Position numbers and translations under genes: made by a program
Shown: one piece after another, positions 34,536-43,522 of the stretch
Position numbering within the stretch: the first letter of the stretch is position 1
How the letters are laid out: each line of letters begins with the position of its first letter
Assembly (NCBI RefSeq): GCF_032930845.1
Contig: NZ_CP136758.1
Coordinates: 1,813,001 to 1,877,000 of the forward strand
Source of the DNA: Parvularcula sp. LCG005
GTDB taxonomy: Bacteria; Pseudomonadota; Alphaproteobacteria; Caulobacterales; Parvularculaceae
Reading direction: 5' to 3'
DNA length: 64,000 bases
The notes under the pieces: generated by a model
The model's input: only the letters and a program-made list of their open reading frames with translations
Database searches by the model: none
What the model was told of the DNA's origin: nothing

Positions 34536-35810
34536 ATGAAAAATCTTTTGATCAGTACTGCCGCCGCCGCCCTGATGCTGTCCCCCGCAGCATTCGCGCA
34601 GACGACAGACGCCGCGCCTGCCGAAAAGACAGAGATGAGCGCGAAGTCCGACGTCAAGATGGACAAGAAAGCTGACGCTGCCAAGTGGGACAAAGACAGC
34701 AAGACCACAACTGCCGAAGCTGATCAGTCTGCAAACGATCTGAACAGCACTCAGGTCGCTGAAATGAATACTGACCGCGTCGTCTATAAAGGCGCCAACG
34801 AAGTCAGCGCCAAGGAACTTCTTGGTGAAGCCGTGATCGGCGCAGATGGCGAGCGGATTGCCCGTATCGACGATCTTGTGATCAGCAATGGTAAAATCAC
34901 CAACGTGGTCGTGCTGAGCGGCGGGTTCTTCGGCCTTGGTGGTGAGCGCGGTGCGCTTGCCTATGACCAGTTCGGTCTGACCATGGACGACGAGTACGAG
35001 CCCCGCGTCAATGTTTCGATGACTGAAGATGCTATTCAGAGCGTCGCCGCTTACGAAACAGACGAAATGAACGACTACAGCCTGGCCTCTGAACTGATCG
35101 GTGCCAAGGTGAAGTTTCAGGCTACGGATGACGCCACAGTTATTAGCGACCTTATTCTCGCCAAAGACGGTAGCGTTGAGTCCGCAATCCTTGCCGACGG
35201 CCTTCTTGGTCAGCTCACGAACAATTCGAAAGCCGTTGATTTCTCGAAGATCTCAATCGCTCAAGGTGACGGCGGCGACGTTGTTGTCGACATGAGCCAG
35301 ACCGAGTTCGAAGCGCTTGCCAAATACAGCTACGACACTGAAGAGGCATACGAAAACGACGAAGCCGATGACTGGTCCGAAGACACCGACCAGGCTGACG
35401 ATTGGTCGGAAACTGATGCTTCTGCAACCGATGCGACGGCCACGACCAACACGACCGTAAGCCAGCCAATTCGCAGCACGACGCCTGTGCCAGCCGCTCC
35501 AGCAACGACTGTTGCTCCATCGGTTGACAACGATCAGGTCCCGGACACGATGGATGCCAATGAAGATGCCATGAACGGCGCGGCAGCCGATGTGAGCACC
35601 GAGTGGGATGAAACCACCGATGAGATGCAGGAAGCTGGTCAAGACATGGAAGAAGCAGCCGAGGAGGCAGGTAACACTGCTGAAGCTGCAGCCAAGAAAA
35701 CCGGTGAAAAAGCAGCCGAGTGGACTGAAGAAGCTGGCGACGAAATGGAAGAAGCCGGTGACGATATCGAAGAGGCTGCTGACGAAGCCGAAGACGAAAT
35801 GGACCAGTAA
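34536..35810 (+). CDS. Secreted PRC-barrel protein with acidic repeat tail
   Basis: 424 residues. Signal peptide (LLISTAAAALMLSPAAFAQ, cleavage near 22). Then a Lys/Asp-rich segment, a PRC-barrel domain (about 95-165, LLGEAVIGADGERIARIDDLVI), a second one (about 185-250, ELIGAKVKFQATDDATVISDL), and a long acidic tail (about 270-424) with QxMEEAAEEA-type amphipathic repeats, like apolipoprotein or LEA-type helices. Good GGAG-like site before the ATG. Likely periplasmic or surface-associated; function not known. An intrinsic terminator follows. Confidence 0.85.
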   Translation: MKNLLISTAAAALMLSPAAFAQTTDAAPAEKTEMSAKSDVKMDKKADAAKWDKDSKTTTAEADQSANDLNSTQVAEMNTDRVVYKGANEVSAKELLGEAVIGADGERIARIDDLVISNGKITNVVVLSGGFFGLGGERGALAYDQFGLTMDDEYEPRVNVSMTEDAIQSVAAYETDEMNDYSLASELIGAKVKFQATDDATVISDLILAKDGSVESAILADGLLGQLTNNSKAVDFSKISIAQGDGGDVVVDMSQTEFEALAKYSYDTEEAYENDEADDWSEDTDQADDWSETDASATDATATTNTTVSQPIRSTTPVPAAPATTVAPSVDNDQVPDTMDANEDAMNGAAADVSTEWDETTDEMQEAGQDMEEAAEEAGNTAEAAAKKTGEKAAEWTEEAGDEMEEAGDDIEEAADEAEDEMDQ

Positions 35811-35862
35811 GCTTCCAACGCCATTTTATGGCAACTATAACGCCGTGAAATGATAAAAGACT

Positions 35863-35894
35863 GCCTCCTTCGCAACTGCGAAGGAGGCTTTTTT
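35863..35894 (+). terminator. Intrinsic terminator after the PRC-barrel gene
   Basis: Perfect 11-bp stem GCCTCCTTCGC/GCGAAGGAGGC with loop AACT, followed by six T. Confidence 0.95.
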
Positions 35895-35939
35895 GTATTT
35901 GCTATTACTTGTTTAAGTGGAATATGATAGGTGGTTTCA

Positions 35940-36809
35940 ATGGAAACAAAAATGTCGACCGCCAGCGATGATTTCGTTATTCCTCAGGACTGGGACCATT
36001 ACACCTCTGAGGATCACCAAACCTGGGACACGCTGTATGCGCGTCTGAAGTCCGTTTTGCCTGACCGCGCGGTACCGGGGTATCTGGAAGCACTCGATGA
36101 TCTCGGTCTTGGCGATGGCGGGGTGCCGGACTTCTCGCCCCTGTCCGACAGGCTGGAAGAGAGGACAGGCTGGCGTATTGTCGCCGTGCCGGGTCTGGTC
36201 CCCGATGAGGTTTTTTTCCGCCATCTTGCCAATCGTCGCTTTCCGGCCGGCAATTTTATCCGCCGTCCCGATCAGCTGGATTATATTCAGGAGCCGGACG
36301 TTTTCCACGATGTGTTCGGGCACGTTCCTCACCTCGCGGATCCAGTATTTGCTGACTACATGCAGGCTTATGGCGAAGCAGGCCTGAAGTCTCTCAACTC
36401 TGGTCGGCTGAAAAACCTTGCTGCGCTATACTGGTACACCGTCGAGTTCGGGTTGATCTCCACCCCCGAGGGCCTTCGCATTTATGGTGCCGGCATCATC
36501 TCTTCGCCCGCAGAAAGCGTTTTCGCGCTGGACAGCCCCTCACCTCACCGGGTGGCCTATGAGACGGAGCGGGTCATGCGCACCGCCTATCGGATTGATG
36601 ATTTCCAGCAGATCTATTTCGTGATCGAGTCTTTTGAGGATCTTCTTCAGAAGACACTGGAGACGGATTTTGGTCCGCTGTATCAGCGCCTGACGGGCGG
36701 ATACGATCATACGCCCGCTGACATTCTCGGTGGCGATCAAATCATCACGCGCGGCACCCAAGAATATGCGGCCCGTCAGGACGTGACGAAAGCCGCCGCT
36801 GCCGACTGA
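35940..36809 (+). CDS. phhA: Phenylalanine 4-monooxygenase
   Basis: Hydroxylates phenylalanine to tyrosine with tetrahydropterin and Fe(II). 289 residues from the ATG at 35940, which has AGGTGG upstream; ATG 35952 is possible. Iron ligands are His123 and His128 in FHDVFGHVP and Glu169 in YTVEFGLI. Family-typical ends are present (SPHRVAYETERVMRTAYRIDDFQQIYFVI). Its last 34 bp overlap the convergent miaA. Confidence 0.95.
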   Translation: METKMSTASDDFVIPQDWDHYTSEDHQTWDTLYARLKSVLPDRAVPGYLEALDDLGLGDGGVPDFSPLSDRLEERTGWRIVAVPGLVPDEVFFRHLANRRFPAGNFIRRPDQLDYIQEPDVFHDVFGHVPHLADPVFADYMQAYGEAGLKSLNSGRLKNLAALYWYTVEFGLISTPEGLRIYGAGIISSPAESVFALDSPSPHRVAYETERVMRTAYRIDDFQQIYFVIESFEDLLQKTLETDFGPLYQRLTGGYDHTPADILGGDQIITRGTQEYAARQDVTKAAAAD

Positions 36810-37684
36810 AGCAGCGTCTCCGCATCGGTATATTTGGCCCAGTCTTCCGTCTGATTGCGGAACCACGTCATTTGCCGCTTCGCAAGACGACGCGTCGACT
36901 GCTTCGCCAAAGCGGTGGCATCGTCCCAGGACATGTCACCCCGCAGCGCGGCGGCGATCTCCGGCACCCCTACGGCTTTCATCAGCGGCAGAGTTGAAGG
37001 CAATGAAAGGTCGAGCAGCGCCCTTACCTCTTCAACCACGCCTTCCGTCATCATCTGGTCAAACCGTAGATTACAGCGGGCATAAAGGTCAGCACGCGGC
37101 GGAACGAGCACATGCGCGGTGAAATTCGCGTCAATGACCTTGATCGGAGGGACCGCCTGCCATGCCGACAGGGACCTGCCCGTCGCGGTCATGACGGACC
37201 ACGCCCTGATGTGCCGTTGGCGATCCGCCGGTTTCAGCCGCTCCATCTGGGGATCAACAAGCAGCAACTGACGACGCAACTCGTCTGGGTCCCCTTGCCA
37301 TAGGCGCTCTCCCTGCTCGACCACCGCCGGCGGCACGTCGGGAATGGGCGACAGGCCTTCGATCAGGGCTTTCAACCACAGGCCTGTTCCGCCGACGACG
37401 ATGGGCACGGCGCCCCGATCCCATATCGATTGCATGACCGCGGCGGCGCGCTCGGCGAAAATGCCAGCCGACCAGATATCGGTGGCGGGTGATACGCCGT
37501 AGAGATGATGGGGGATCTCGGCCTCGTCTTCTGGCGATGGCCGCGCTGTTAGCCGATGCAGTTCCGCATAAACCTGCATGGCATCAGCATTGACGATCTC
37601 ACCATTGATCTGGCGGGCAAGATTGATAGCGACAGCGGACTTGCCGCTGGCGGTTGGCCCTGCAATGACGACGGCATTGGACAT
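36776..37684 (-). CDS. miaA: tRNA dimethylallyltransferase
   Basis: Adds the dimethylallyl group to A37 of tRNAs reading UNN codons. 302 residues. Walker A GPTASGKS (9-16), DAMQVY, IVVGGTGLWLKAL, and the C-terminal QSTRRLAKRQMTWFRNQ. Divergent from serB with only 22 bp between starts; convergent 34-bp overlap with phhA. Confidence 0.96.
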   Translation of the reverse strand: MSNAVVIAGPTASGKSAVAINLARQINGEIVNADAMQVYAELHRLTARPSPEDEAEIPHHLYGVSPATDIWSAGIFAERAAAVMQSIWDRGAVPIVVGGTGLWLKALIEGLSPIPDVPPAVVEQGERLWQGDPDELRRQLLLVDPQMERLKPADRQRHIRAWSVMTATGRSLSAWQAVPPIKVIDANFTAHVLVPPRADLYARCNLRFDQMMTEGVVEEVRALLDLSLPSTLPLMKAVGVPEIAAALRGDMSWDDATALAKQSTRRLAKRQMTWFRNQTEDWAKYTDAETLLQSAAAAFVTS

Positions 37685-37706
37685 TCAAGGACGGCTAGCA
37701 CGAGTG

Positions 37707-38570
37707 ATGAAGGTTTTAACCCTGGTCGCGCCCGATCGGCTCGACGAAAACACAATCGATCAGTTTGCGCACACGGTCCAGGCGGACGAAGTACGGGCCC
37801 TGTCTGGCTGTGCGGCCGACATATTCTTCGCCCGCGGCGGGGAGGATGATCGTACCCTCGTGGATACCGCGAATCGCCTTGGCCTTGACGCCGCTGTGCA
37901 AGTCTCGGCGGACCGTGAGAAAAAAATCCTGATCTCGGACATGGACTCTACGATCATCGAACAGGAATGCCTTGATGAGCTGGCCGAGAAGGCCGGTATC
38001 GGCGCGGAGATCGCGGCCATCACCGAGCGGGCCATGCGCGGTGAGCTGGATTTCGAATCTGCGCTCACCGAGCGGGTGGCACGGGTAAAGGGACTGAGCG
38101 CCAGCACGATCGACGAGGTGCTGAAAGAGCGCATTACCCTCTCCGATGGCGCCAGGACGTTCGTGCGGACAATGCGTGCGCGCGGCGCCCTGACCATTCT
38201 GGTGTCAGGGGGTTTTACGCATTTCACCCAAGCCATAGCGGACCGTGCCGGCTTTGAGCAGCATTACGGCAATACGCTGGATATTGAAGATGGCTATCTC
38301 ACCGGCAAGGTCACTCTGCCCATTCTGGGCCGCGAAGCAAAACGCGAGCGTCTGCTGGCGGCCTGCAGCGAAATGAACCTGCGGCCCGACCAGGCGTTAG
38401 CGATTGGAGATGGCGCAAACGACCTCGCCATGATTGAGCTGGCCGGTCTGGGTATCGCGTACAGGGCCAAGCCGATCGTCATTGAACAGGCCAGTGCATC
38501 GATCATGCATACCGATCTGACCACGGCTCTCTACTATCAAGGCATCGGTCGTGAAGAGTTCGCCACTTGA
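37707..38570 (+). CDS. serB: Phosphoserine phosphatase
   Basis: Last step of serine synthesis. 287 residues from the ATG at 37707; the open frame upstream runs over miaA and is not used. The N-terminal regulatory part is short (about 70 residues). HAD catalytic motif DMDSTI (Asp78, Asp80), VSGGFTHF with the conserved Ser, and GDGANDLAMI. Directly followed by grxD. Confidence 0.95.
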   Translation: MKVLTLVAPDRLDENTIDQFAHTVQADEVRALSGCAADIFFARGGEDDRTLVDTANRLGLDAAVQVSADREKKILISDMDSTIIEQECLDELAEKAGIGAEIAAITERAMRGELDFESALTERVARVKGLSASTIDEVLKERITLSDGARTFVRTMRARGALTILVSGGFTHFTQAIADRAGFEQHYGNTLDIEDGYLTGKVTLPILGREAKRERLLAACSEMNLRPDQALAIGDGANDLAMIELAGLGIAYRAKPIVIEQASASIMHTDLTTALYYQGIGREEFAT

Positions 38571-38612
38571 TTAATGCCGGTGGCAACCTTATCCCTAAAC
38601 AAGGAGACACCC

Positions 38613-38945
38613 ATGACTGAAATTTCGAAAGTAATTCAATCTCAAATTGACGACAATGCCGTGATGCTTTTCATGAAGGGCACGCCGCAATTTCCGCAAT
38701 GCGGTTTCTCTGCAGCGGTCGTTCAGATTCTCGACTATCTTGGCGTCGAGTACAGCTCAGCCAACGTTCTCGAGGATCAGGACCTGCGTCAGGGCATCAA
38801 GGAATTCTCGAACTGGCCCACCATTCCGCAGCTTTACGTCAAAGGTGAATTTGTTGGCGGCTGTGACATCGTGCGTGAGATGTTCGAGCAGGGCGAGCTT
38901 CGCCCCTTCCTTCAGAGCCAGGGCGTCGTAGAAGCGTCTGCCTGA
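38613..38945 (+). CDS. grxD: Monothiol glutaredoxin (Grx4 type)
   Basis: 110 residues from the ATG at 38613 with AGGAGA upstream. Active-site CGFS at 30-33, [19 protein letters not shown]. Binds and transfers [2Fe-2S] clusters. 42 bp after serB. Confidence 0.95.
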   Translation: MTEISKVIQSQIDDNAVMLFMKGTPQFPQCGFSAAVVQILDYLGVEYSSANVLEDQDLRQGIKEFSNWPTIPQLYVKGEFVGGCDIVREMFEQGELRPFLQSQGVVEASA

Positions 38946-38949
38946 GCGA

Positions 38950-39897
38950 TCAGCGTCGGTACAGATAGTCGGCGGGCAGGTTAAGCCGCTGACAGGCTTG
39001 AACCGACGGCGCCGCCTCCACGACCAGATCACTGGCAAAGACGGCAATTTGCCGAACCGCTGCCCGCTGAACAGACGACAATGTCGCCTCCCCGATGTCG
39101 ATACGCTGCCGGATATGATCCGGCACAATATCAATGGCTGCCTGGATCAGCATGGGCTGCAAAACACCGGACAGGACCGGCAAAATCCTGGTCGTCCGCA
39201 TCAGCGCCAGAAATTCGTGTATTGCGGGCGATGGCCGCAACTGGTCCGACATCGCTGTCAGATAGCGATCAGCCCCCTCCCTCGTCAGCGGCAGGCCACT
39301 GGCGCCATAGGGTTCACCCACGCGCGCCGCTTCACTGAAGAACTTATCCTGATCAGCCAGATCGACGTTTTTGGCATAGGCGTCGTACGCGGACAAAAAG
39401 CCGTAGCTTGCGGTCAGATTGACCCAGTTCAGAAGCTCAACATCATTCGCGGTGTACCGAACACCATCAACTTCGCCAGTGACGACACCATGACGACGTT
39501 GCACCCCGGCGATCATCCGGCGCGCAGAGCTTTCTGCACCATAGACCGATATCATGGCTGCAAGGCCGGTGCGTTGCAGTCTGGCCTTGGGATCGGTGCG
39601 GAAAGAGGAGTGGGTCCATACGCCGTGACACACGCGGGGCTCCGCCAGTTCCATCAGCACGGCTGCAACGCCGCCGATGAATAGCGTGATGGGATTGCGG
39701 AATACGCGCCACGACACTGAATCTGCCGGAACCACCGCCGCTTCGCCCGGCGGCTGACGAAAATCATAGGGCGGTACACCGTCCGGCACCAGGAACTCCT
39801 GAAAAACCCGCTCCACATAGGGTTTCAGAGGCCACAACGAAAAAGCGCCGCACAGGGCGGCGCTTGATCGAGATTGTCGTTGCTGGCTTTCCACCAA
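38950..39897 (-). CDS. DUF2236 / oxygenase MpaB-family protein
   Basis: Up to 315 residues. Family pattern: ITLFIGGVAAVLMELAEPRVCHGVWTHSSF (conserved His), ARRMIAGVQRRHGVVTG, and LLNWVNLTASYGFLSAYDAY. Related proteins (latex-clearing protein, MpaB) are haem-binding oxygenases; this one probably keeps the histidines but no activity can be assigned. The start is uncertain: the ATG at 39895-39897 would place the rpsD terminator inside the gene, encoding SSAALCGAFS, and a GTG at 39814-39816 (VERVFQEFLVPDG) avoids this. Confidence 0.78.
   Translation of the reverse strand: MVESQQRQSRSSAALCGAFSLWPLKPYVERVFQEFLVPDGVPPYDFRQPPGEAAVVPADSVSWRVFRNPITLFIGGVAAVLMELAEPRVCHGVWTHSSFRTDPKARLQRTGLAAMISVYGAESSARRMIAGVQRRHGVVTGEVDGVRYTANDVELLNWVNLTASYGFLSAYDAYAKNVDLADQDKFFSEAARVGEPYGASGLPLTREGADRYLTAMSDQLRPSPAIHEFLALMRTTRILPVLSGVLQPMLIQAAIDIVPDHIRQRIDIGEATLSSVQRAAVRQIAVFASDLVVEAAPSVQACQRLNLPADYLYRR
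39840..39865 (-). terminator. Intrinsic terminator of rpsD
   Basis: On the minus strand AAGCGCCGC, loop CCTGT, GCGGCGCTT, continuing into TTTTT. It lies 44 bases after the rpsD stop and within the longest possible frame of the DUF2236 gene. Confidence 0.85.
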
Positions 39898-39908
39898 CGC
39901 GAGGCGCC

Positions 39909-40526
39909 TTACGACGCGTAGAATTCGACGACGAGGTTGGGTTCCATCGTGCCCGCATAAGGGACATCGGCAAATTCTGGCATCCGCACATAGGTTGCCG
40001 TCATTTTCTTTGGATCAACGTCGACATAGTCAGGGATGTCGCGCTCAGCCAACTGAAGGGCTTCCAGCACGAGTGCCATGTTCTTTGATTTCTCACGAAC
40101 TTCGACCACATCGCCTGGACGCAGGCGGCAGGACGGAATGTTTGTCCGGACGCCGTTCACGAGCACGTGGCCGTGGTTCACGAACTGACGTGCAGCGAAC
40201 ACGGTCGGCACGAACTTGGCGCGATACACAATGGCGTCGAGACGGGATTCGAGCAGGCCGATCATGATCTCGGCGGTGTTGCCCTTCCGGCGTGCCGCTT
40301 CTTCGTAGATCTTGCGGAACTGTTTCTCGGTGATGTTGCCGTAATAGCCCTTCAGCTTCTGTTTCGCCATCAGCTGTTGACCGAAGTCCGACAGCTTGCC
40401 CGCCCGGCGCTGGCCATGCATGCCAGGCTTGTAGTCGCGGCGGTTCAGAGGTGATTTTGGACGGCCCCAGATGTTCTCGCCAACGCGGCGGTCAATCTTG
40501 TACTTGGCGCTGATACGCTTGCTCAT
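39909..40526 (-). CDS. rpsD: 30S ribosomal protein S4
   Basis: 205 residues, full-length S4: [42 protein letters not shown], and the S4 RNA-binding domain [30 protein letters not shown]. Monocistronic here with its own terminator. Confidence 0.98.
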   Translation of the reverse strand: MSKRISAKYKIDRRVGENIWGRPKSPLNRRDYKPGMHGQRRAGKLSDFGQQLMAKQKLKGYYGNITEKQFRKIYEEAARRKGNTAEIMIGLLESRLDAIVYRAKFVPTVFAARQFVNHGHVLVNGVRTNIPSCRLRPGDVVEVREKSKNMALVLEALQLAERDIPDYVDVDPKKMTATYVRMPEFADVPYAGTMEPNLVVEFYAS

Positions 40527-40660
40527 AGTCTCATCTTATTCTGGTGTGGCCCGGCATGCCGGCCGATCCGACATGCGATTGCAACGGCGGGACCACGCCT
40601 CCCGTCATGAAGCCAGCGGACCTATAGTGGGAAGGCCCCGCTGTCAAACCGATTAGCGAC

Positions 40661-40694
40661 AAAAAAGCGCCCCGCCTCTCCCGGCCGGGACGCT
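40661..40694 (-). terminator. Intrinsic terminator of the membrane-protein gene
   Basis: Minus strand: AGCGTCCCG pairs with CGGGGCGCT (one G-T pair) around a GC-rich loop, then six T. Located 29 bases after the stop at 40723. Confidence 0.8.
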
Positions 40695-40722
40695 TTCCTC
40701 TCCCCTGTCTCTTACCGTCAGA

Positions 40723-41595
40723 TCAGAACCAGTACGGCCGACGCAGACGCTGTAACAACAGGGGCTGAGAGCTTGGTGCCATGCGAATGGTCCAGACCGG
40801 ATTGACGCCGAGTGACGCGTCAAAGCGGCTTTCGACAATGCGGTACCCTTCAGCCTCAACCCGGGCCACGAGACTTGCCCGTGGGATGTCACCGGGAATG
40901 CGGGACGAGAGATACATCGTCCCGTCACGATACATCACGTCCGCGCCCGAATTGCGGAAGAGATTGTAAGTCTGCTTGGATTCTTCGTTGTGGAGCTTGC
41001 CGCGCAGGTCCCCCGAATCGATCAGTTCGGAAGGCTGGCGATCGAGGCCATCGGGGAAGATGATCTTCATGCGAATGCTATAGCCCTGCTCATCACGCTG
41101 CACTGCCGTGACGCTGGAGACCGGCACGCGATAGACAGGCGGCACCAGGCCTCTTGATGAGATGCCCTCCTCCTCGAACCAGCTATTGTCCCCCGCAGGC
41201 AGCGGTTCAAGGCTTGCCGCTTCGGTATCCGGACTAGGCAAGGCCCCGCCAAGATCAGAAGGCGCAAGCGTGGTGACCGCTGCGAGGACACCGAAACCCT
41301 GAGCAAATGCCCCACGGATTGTCACGGGCTGGAAGTATAGAATCGACAGAGCCCCAATCCCCATGAGAATCAGCACGACACCGTAGAGCGGAATATTGCC
41401 CAGACCGAGCATTTCTGTCAGACGCGCCAACCACTTGTTGAAAACGAAAAGTGTCGAGGCTTCGTCAGATTGAGTCAGATCAAAGAACGTCGCAGCCGCA
41501 ATACCGACAGCAGCAGCCAGACCCATTCCCATCATGTCCAGAGGCGAATACTCCCCTGGCGACTTCTGCATGCCTTTACGCTCACCATAGGCCAT
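40723..41595 (-). CDS. Hypothetical membrane-anchored protein
   Basis: 290 residues from the ATG at 41593-41595 (MAYGERKGMQKSPGEYSP), with GGGAG upstream. Two or three hydrophobic segments near the N-terminus (LDMMGMGLAAAVGIAAATFF, IPLYGVVLILMGIGALSILYF, AFAQGFGVLAAVTTLA), then a soluble domain (about 140-285) of beta character (VPPVYRVPVSSVTAVQRDEQ, YSIRMKIIFPDGL). Not recognised. Confidence 0.75.
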   Translation of the reverse strand: MAYGERKGMQKSPGEYSPLDMMGMGLAAAVGIAAATFFDLTQSDEASTLFVFNKWLARLTEMLGLGNIPLYGVVLILMGIGALSILYFQPVTIRGAFAQGFGVLAAVTTLAPSDLGGALPSPDTEAASLEPLPAGDNSWFEEEGISSRGLVPPVYRVPVSSVTAVQRDEQGYSIRMKIIFPDGLDRQPSELIDSGDLRGKLHNEESKQTYNLFRNSGADVMYRDGTMYLSSRIPGDIPRASLVARVEAEGYRIVESRFDASLGVNPVWTIRMAPSSQPLLLQRLRRPYWF

Positions 41596-41837
41596 TGGAC
41601 GCTCCCTAAGTCGATCACGGAGTGACGGTATCACAGCAACTTTTCTTTAACAATTCAGATTTGGCCCCCGCTGTGGTTGGAAAGGACCACTGAAATTGAA
41701 ACATAATTTCGTTTCTGGCCTGCGCGGCATCCGAATTGCTCTTTGCCATTGAAGGCGTTAGGCTCACTCCCGGTGGGTTCCGTCGGAGCAATCAGGCGAA
41801 ACAGACGATTGTCGCAATCTAAAACGATCTTGGGGGC

Positions 41838-43517
41838 ATGGTGCGCACACCTGTAACATTGGCGGCTCTGTTGGGTATCGCCGGTGCCGCCTATGGCGTC
41901 GCATTCTGGGGCATGACAACTCTCGACGCGAAAAGCGCCTGGAGTCGGTTCGAGGCGCTGTCGGGCAGCGGCGCGGAGGGGCGTGCCGTCGGCCATGGCG
42001 ATCAAGCTCTCGCGCTATTCACTGAAGATGGGCTCGACGCCGAATCGCTGGACGTGATGAAACTGGCCGTAGCCAACGCTCATTTCGAAAGTGGCGACCC
42101 GGAACGGGCGATCGAGCTCTTCTGGACCGTTTTGGGCAGTCCGCTGGGGGCGTCGATGACCGAGCCCGAGCGGATGGAACTGAAACACCGGGTGGCCCTG
42201 CTGAATCTGCGGACCGGCCAAGCCGTGCCCGCCGCCCTGATTTTCTCTGAATTTGTCGATGCCGCAGGCGATGATGCGGCCCTTGTCGATCCAGAAGATC
42301 CAGACAGCCAGACGGCCAAATACATCTCTTACGTGAACGCGGCTGTCGGCGATTTCGTTGATGCTATGCCCGCCATTGGCGGCGCTGATATTATTCGCGG
42401 CTCTGAATCGGACCGTCTCTATGCTGCTGATCAGCTGACCAATCTTGGCGGCTATTATGCGCGCATTGATGATGGTGATTATGCCGCCGCTGGCCTGCTG
42501 GCCGCGGCCTATCACACGCGGCGCGATATTCTGGGGCCGGACCATGCGGACACGGCCCACACCGCCCTTCTGCTCGCGCCGATCTATGAGCGGATCGGAC
42601 GCCTGACCGACGCTGAGACCATCTATCTCGAGGCCTTCCACGCGCAGGAGCGGGTCAAGGGATCAAACAATCCCGAGCTTAGCCTTTATATACGTCTGCT
42701 CGCTGACGTTTATCAGCGGCAGGGACGCAATACCGAGGCTGAAGCCCTGAACGTCCATATGCGGAGCATGTTCCGGGATTCCTTTGGCGCCCGGCGGTAC
42801 GCCCCGAACCGTGAGCGCAATCGCAAGTCAGACATCAACCGGCCGGTATCGGTCGATTTCCCGCTGTCAGCCCGTTACGCGCCGGATGATCTTGTGTTCG
42901 CTGCGAAGGAAGGCATCCCGGTCAGCAAGAATCCCGGACTTGAGGAGATGATGATCCGCAAGGCCGAAGAGGACGATACAGGGTCGATGCCGCAAATGCT
43001 CGTCGCCCTGTTCAACCAGTGCCAGTCGCCCCAGGAGAAACTGTCGCTTCGCTCCGGGTACCGCGCTTATTCCACACAGAAGCAGATTTACGAGACCAAG
43101 GACCATAAGGGTCAGGTTGCAGTACCCGGTACGTCAGAGCACCAGTCCGGCCTTGCAGCCGATATTGATGTGAACGGCCGGTTCATGCGCAGCACTGATC
43201 GCGCCTATCAGTGTTTCGAAGCCCACGCCTGGCAGCACGGATTCATTCTGACCTTCCCCGACGGCAATGAGTATCTGAGCGGGGAAGACACTTACGAGCC
43301 CTGGCACTGGCGCTATGTGGGCAAGCGAACGGCCCTGCTGTTCCGGGAAACCGGCCCGCTTGGCTATCCGCAGGAGTTTCTCGCGGCCCTGCCCTGTTAT
43401 GAAGAGCGCGCGCTCGCCGGCCTATTCGTCACCGTCGGAGAGCAGGATGTCTGTCTCGCCACCGTCCAAAAACAACCAAAAACAGCGGCGGTTCTCTCCG
43501 AATCGGCGGATGGCTGA
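41838..43517 (+). CDS. TPR protein fused to a VanY-type D,D-carboxypeptidase
   Basis: 559 residues. N-terminal signal-anchor (VTLAALLGIAGAAYGVAFWG), then TPR-like repeats (about 60-310, e.g. HTALLLAPIYERIGRLTDAE and LYIRLLADVYQRQGRNTEAE), then a peptidase M15 (VanY) domain. Zn/catalytic sites: SEHQSGLAADID (His435, Asp442) and EPWHWRYVG (Glu487, His490). Probably trims peptidoglycan stem peptides; the TPR part may dock partners. Six bases separate it from the next gene. Confidence 0.85.
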   Translation: MVRTPVTLAALLGIAGAAYGVAFWGMTTLDAKSAWSRFEALSGSGAEGRAVGHGDQALALFTEDGLDAESLDVMKLAVANAHFESGDPERAIELFWTVLGSPLGASMTEPERMELKHRVALLNLRTGQAVPAALIFSEFVDAAGDDAALVDPEDPDSQTAKYISYVNAAVGDFVDAMPAIGGADIIRGSESDRLYAADQLTNLGGYYARIDDGDYAAAGLLAAAYHTRRDILGPDHADTAHTALLLAPIYERIGRLTDAETIYLEAFHAQERVKGSNNPELSLYIRLLADVYQRQGRNTEAEALNVHMRSMFRDSFGARRYAPNRERNRKSDINRPVSVDFPLSARYAPDDLVFAAKEGIPVSKNPGLEEMMIRKAEEDDTGSMPQMLVALFNQCQSPQEKLSLRSGYRAYSTQKQIYETKDHKGQVAVPGTSEHQSGLAADIDVNGRFMRSTDRAYQCFEAHAWQHGFILTFPDGNEYLSGEDTYEPWHWRYVGKRTALLFRETGPLGYPQEFLAALPCYEERALAGLFVTVGEQDVCLATVQKQPKTAAVLSESADG

Positions 43518-43522
43518 ACTGT

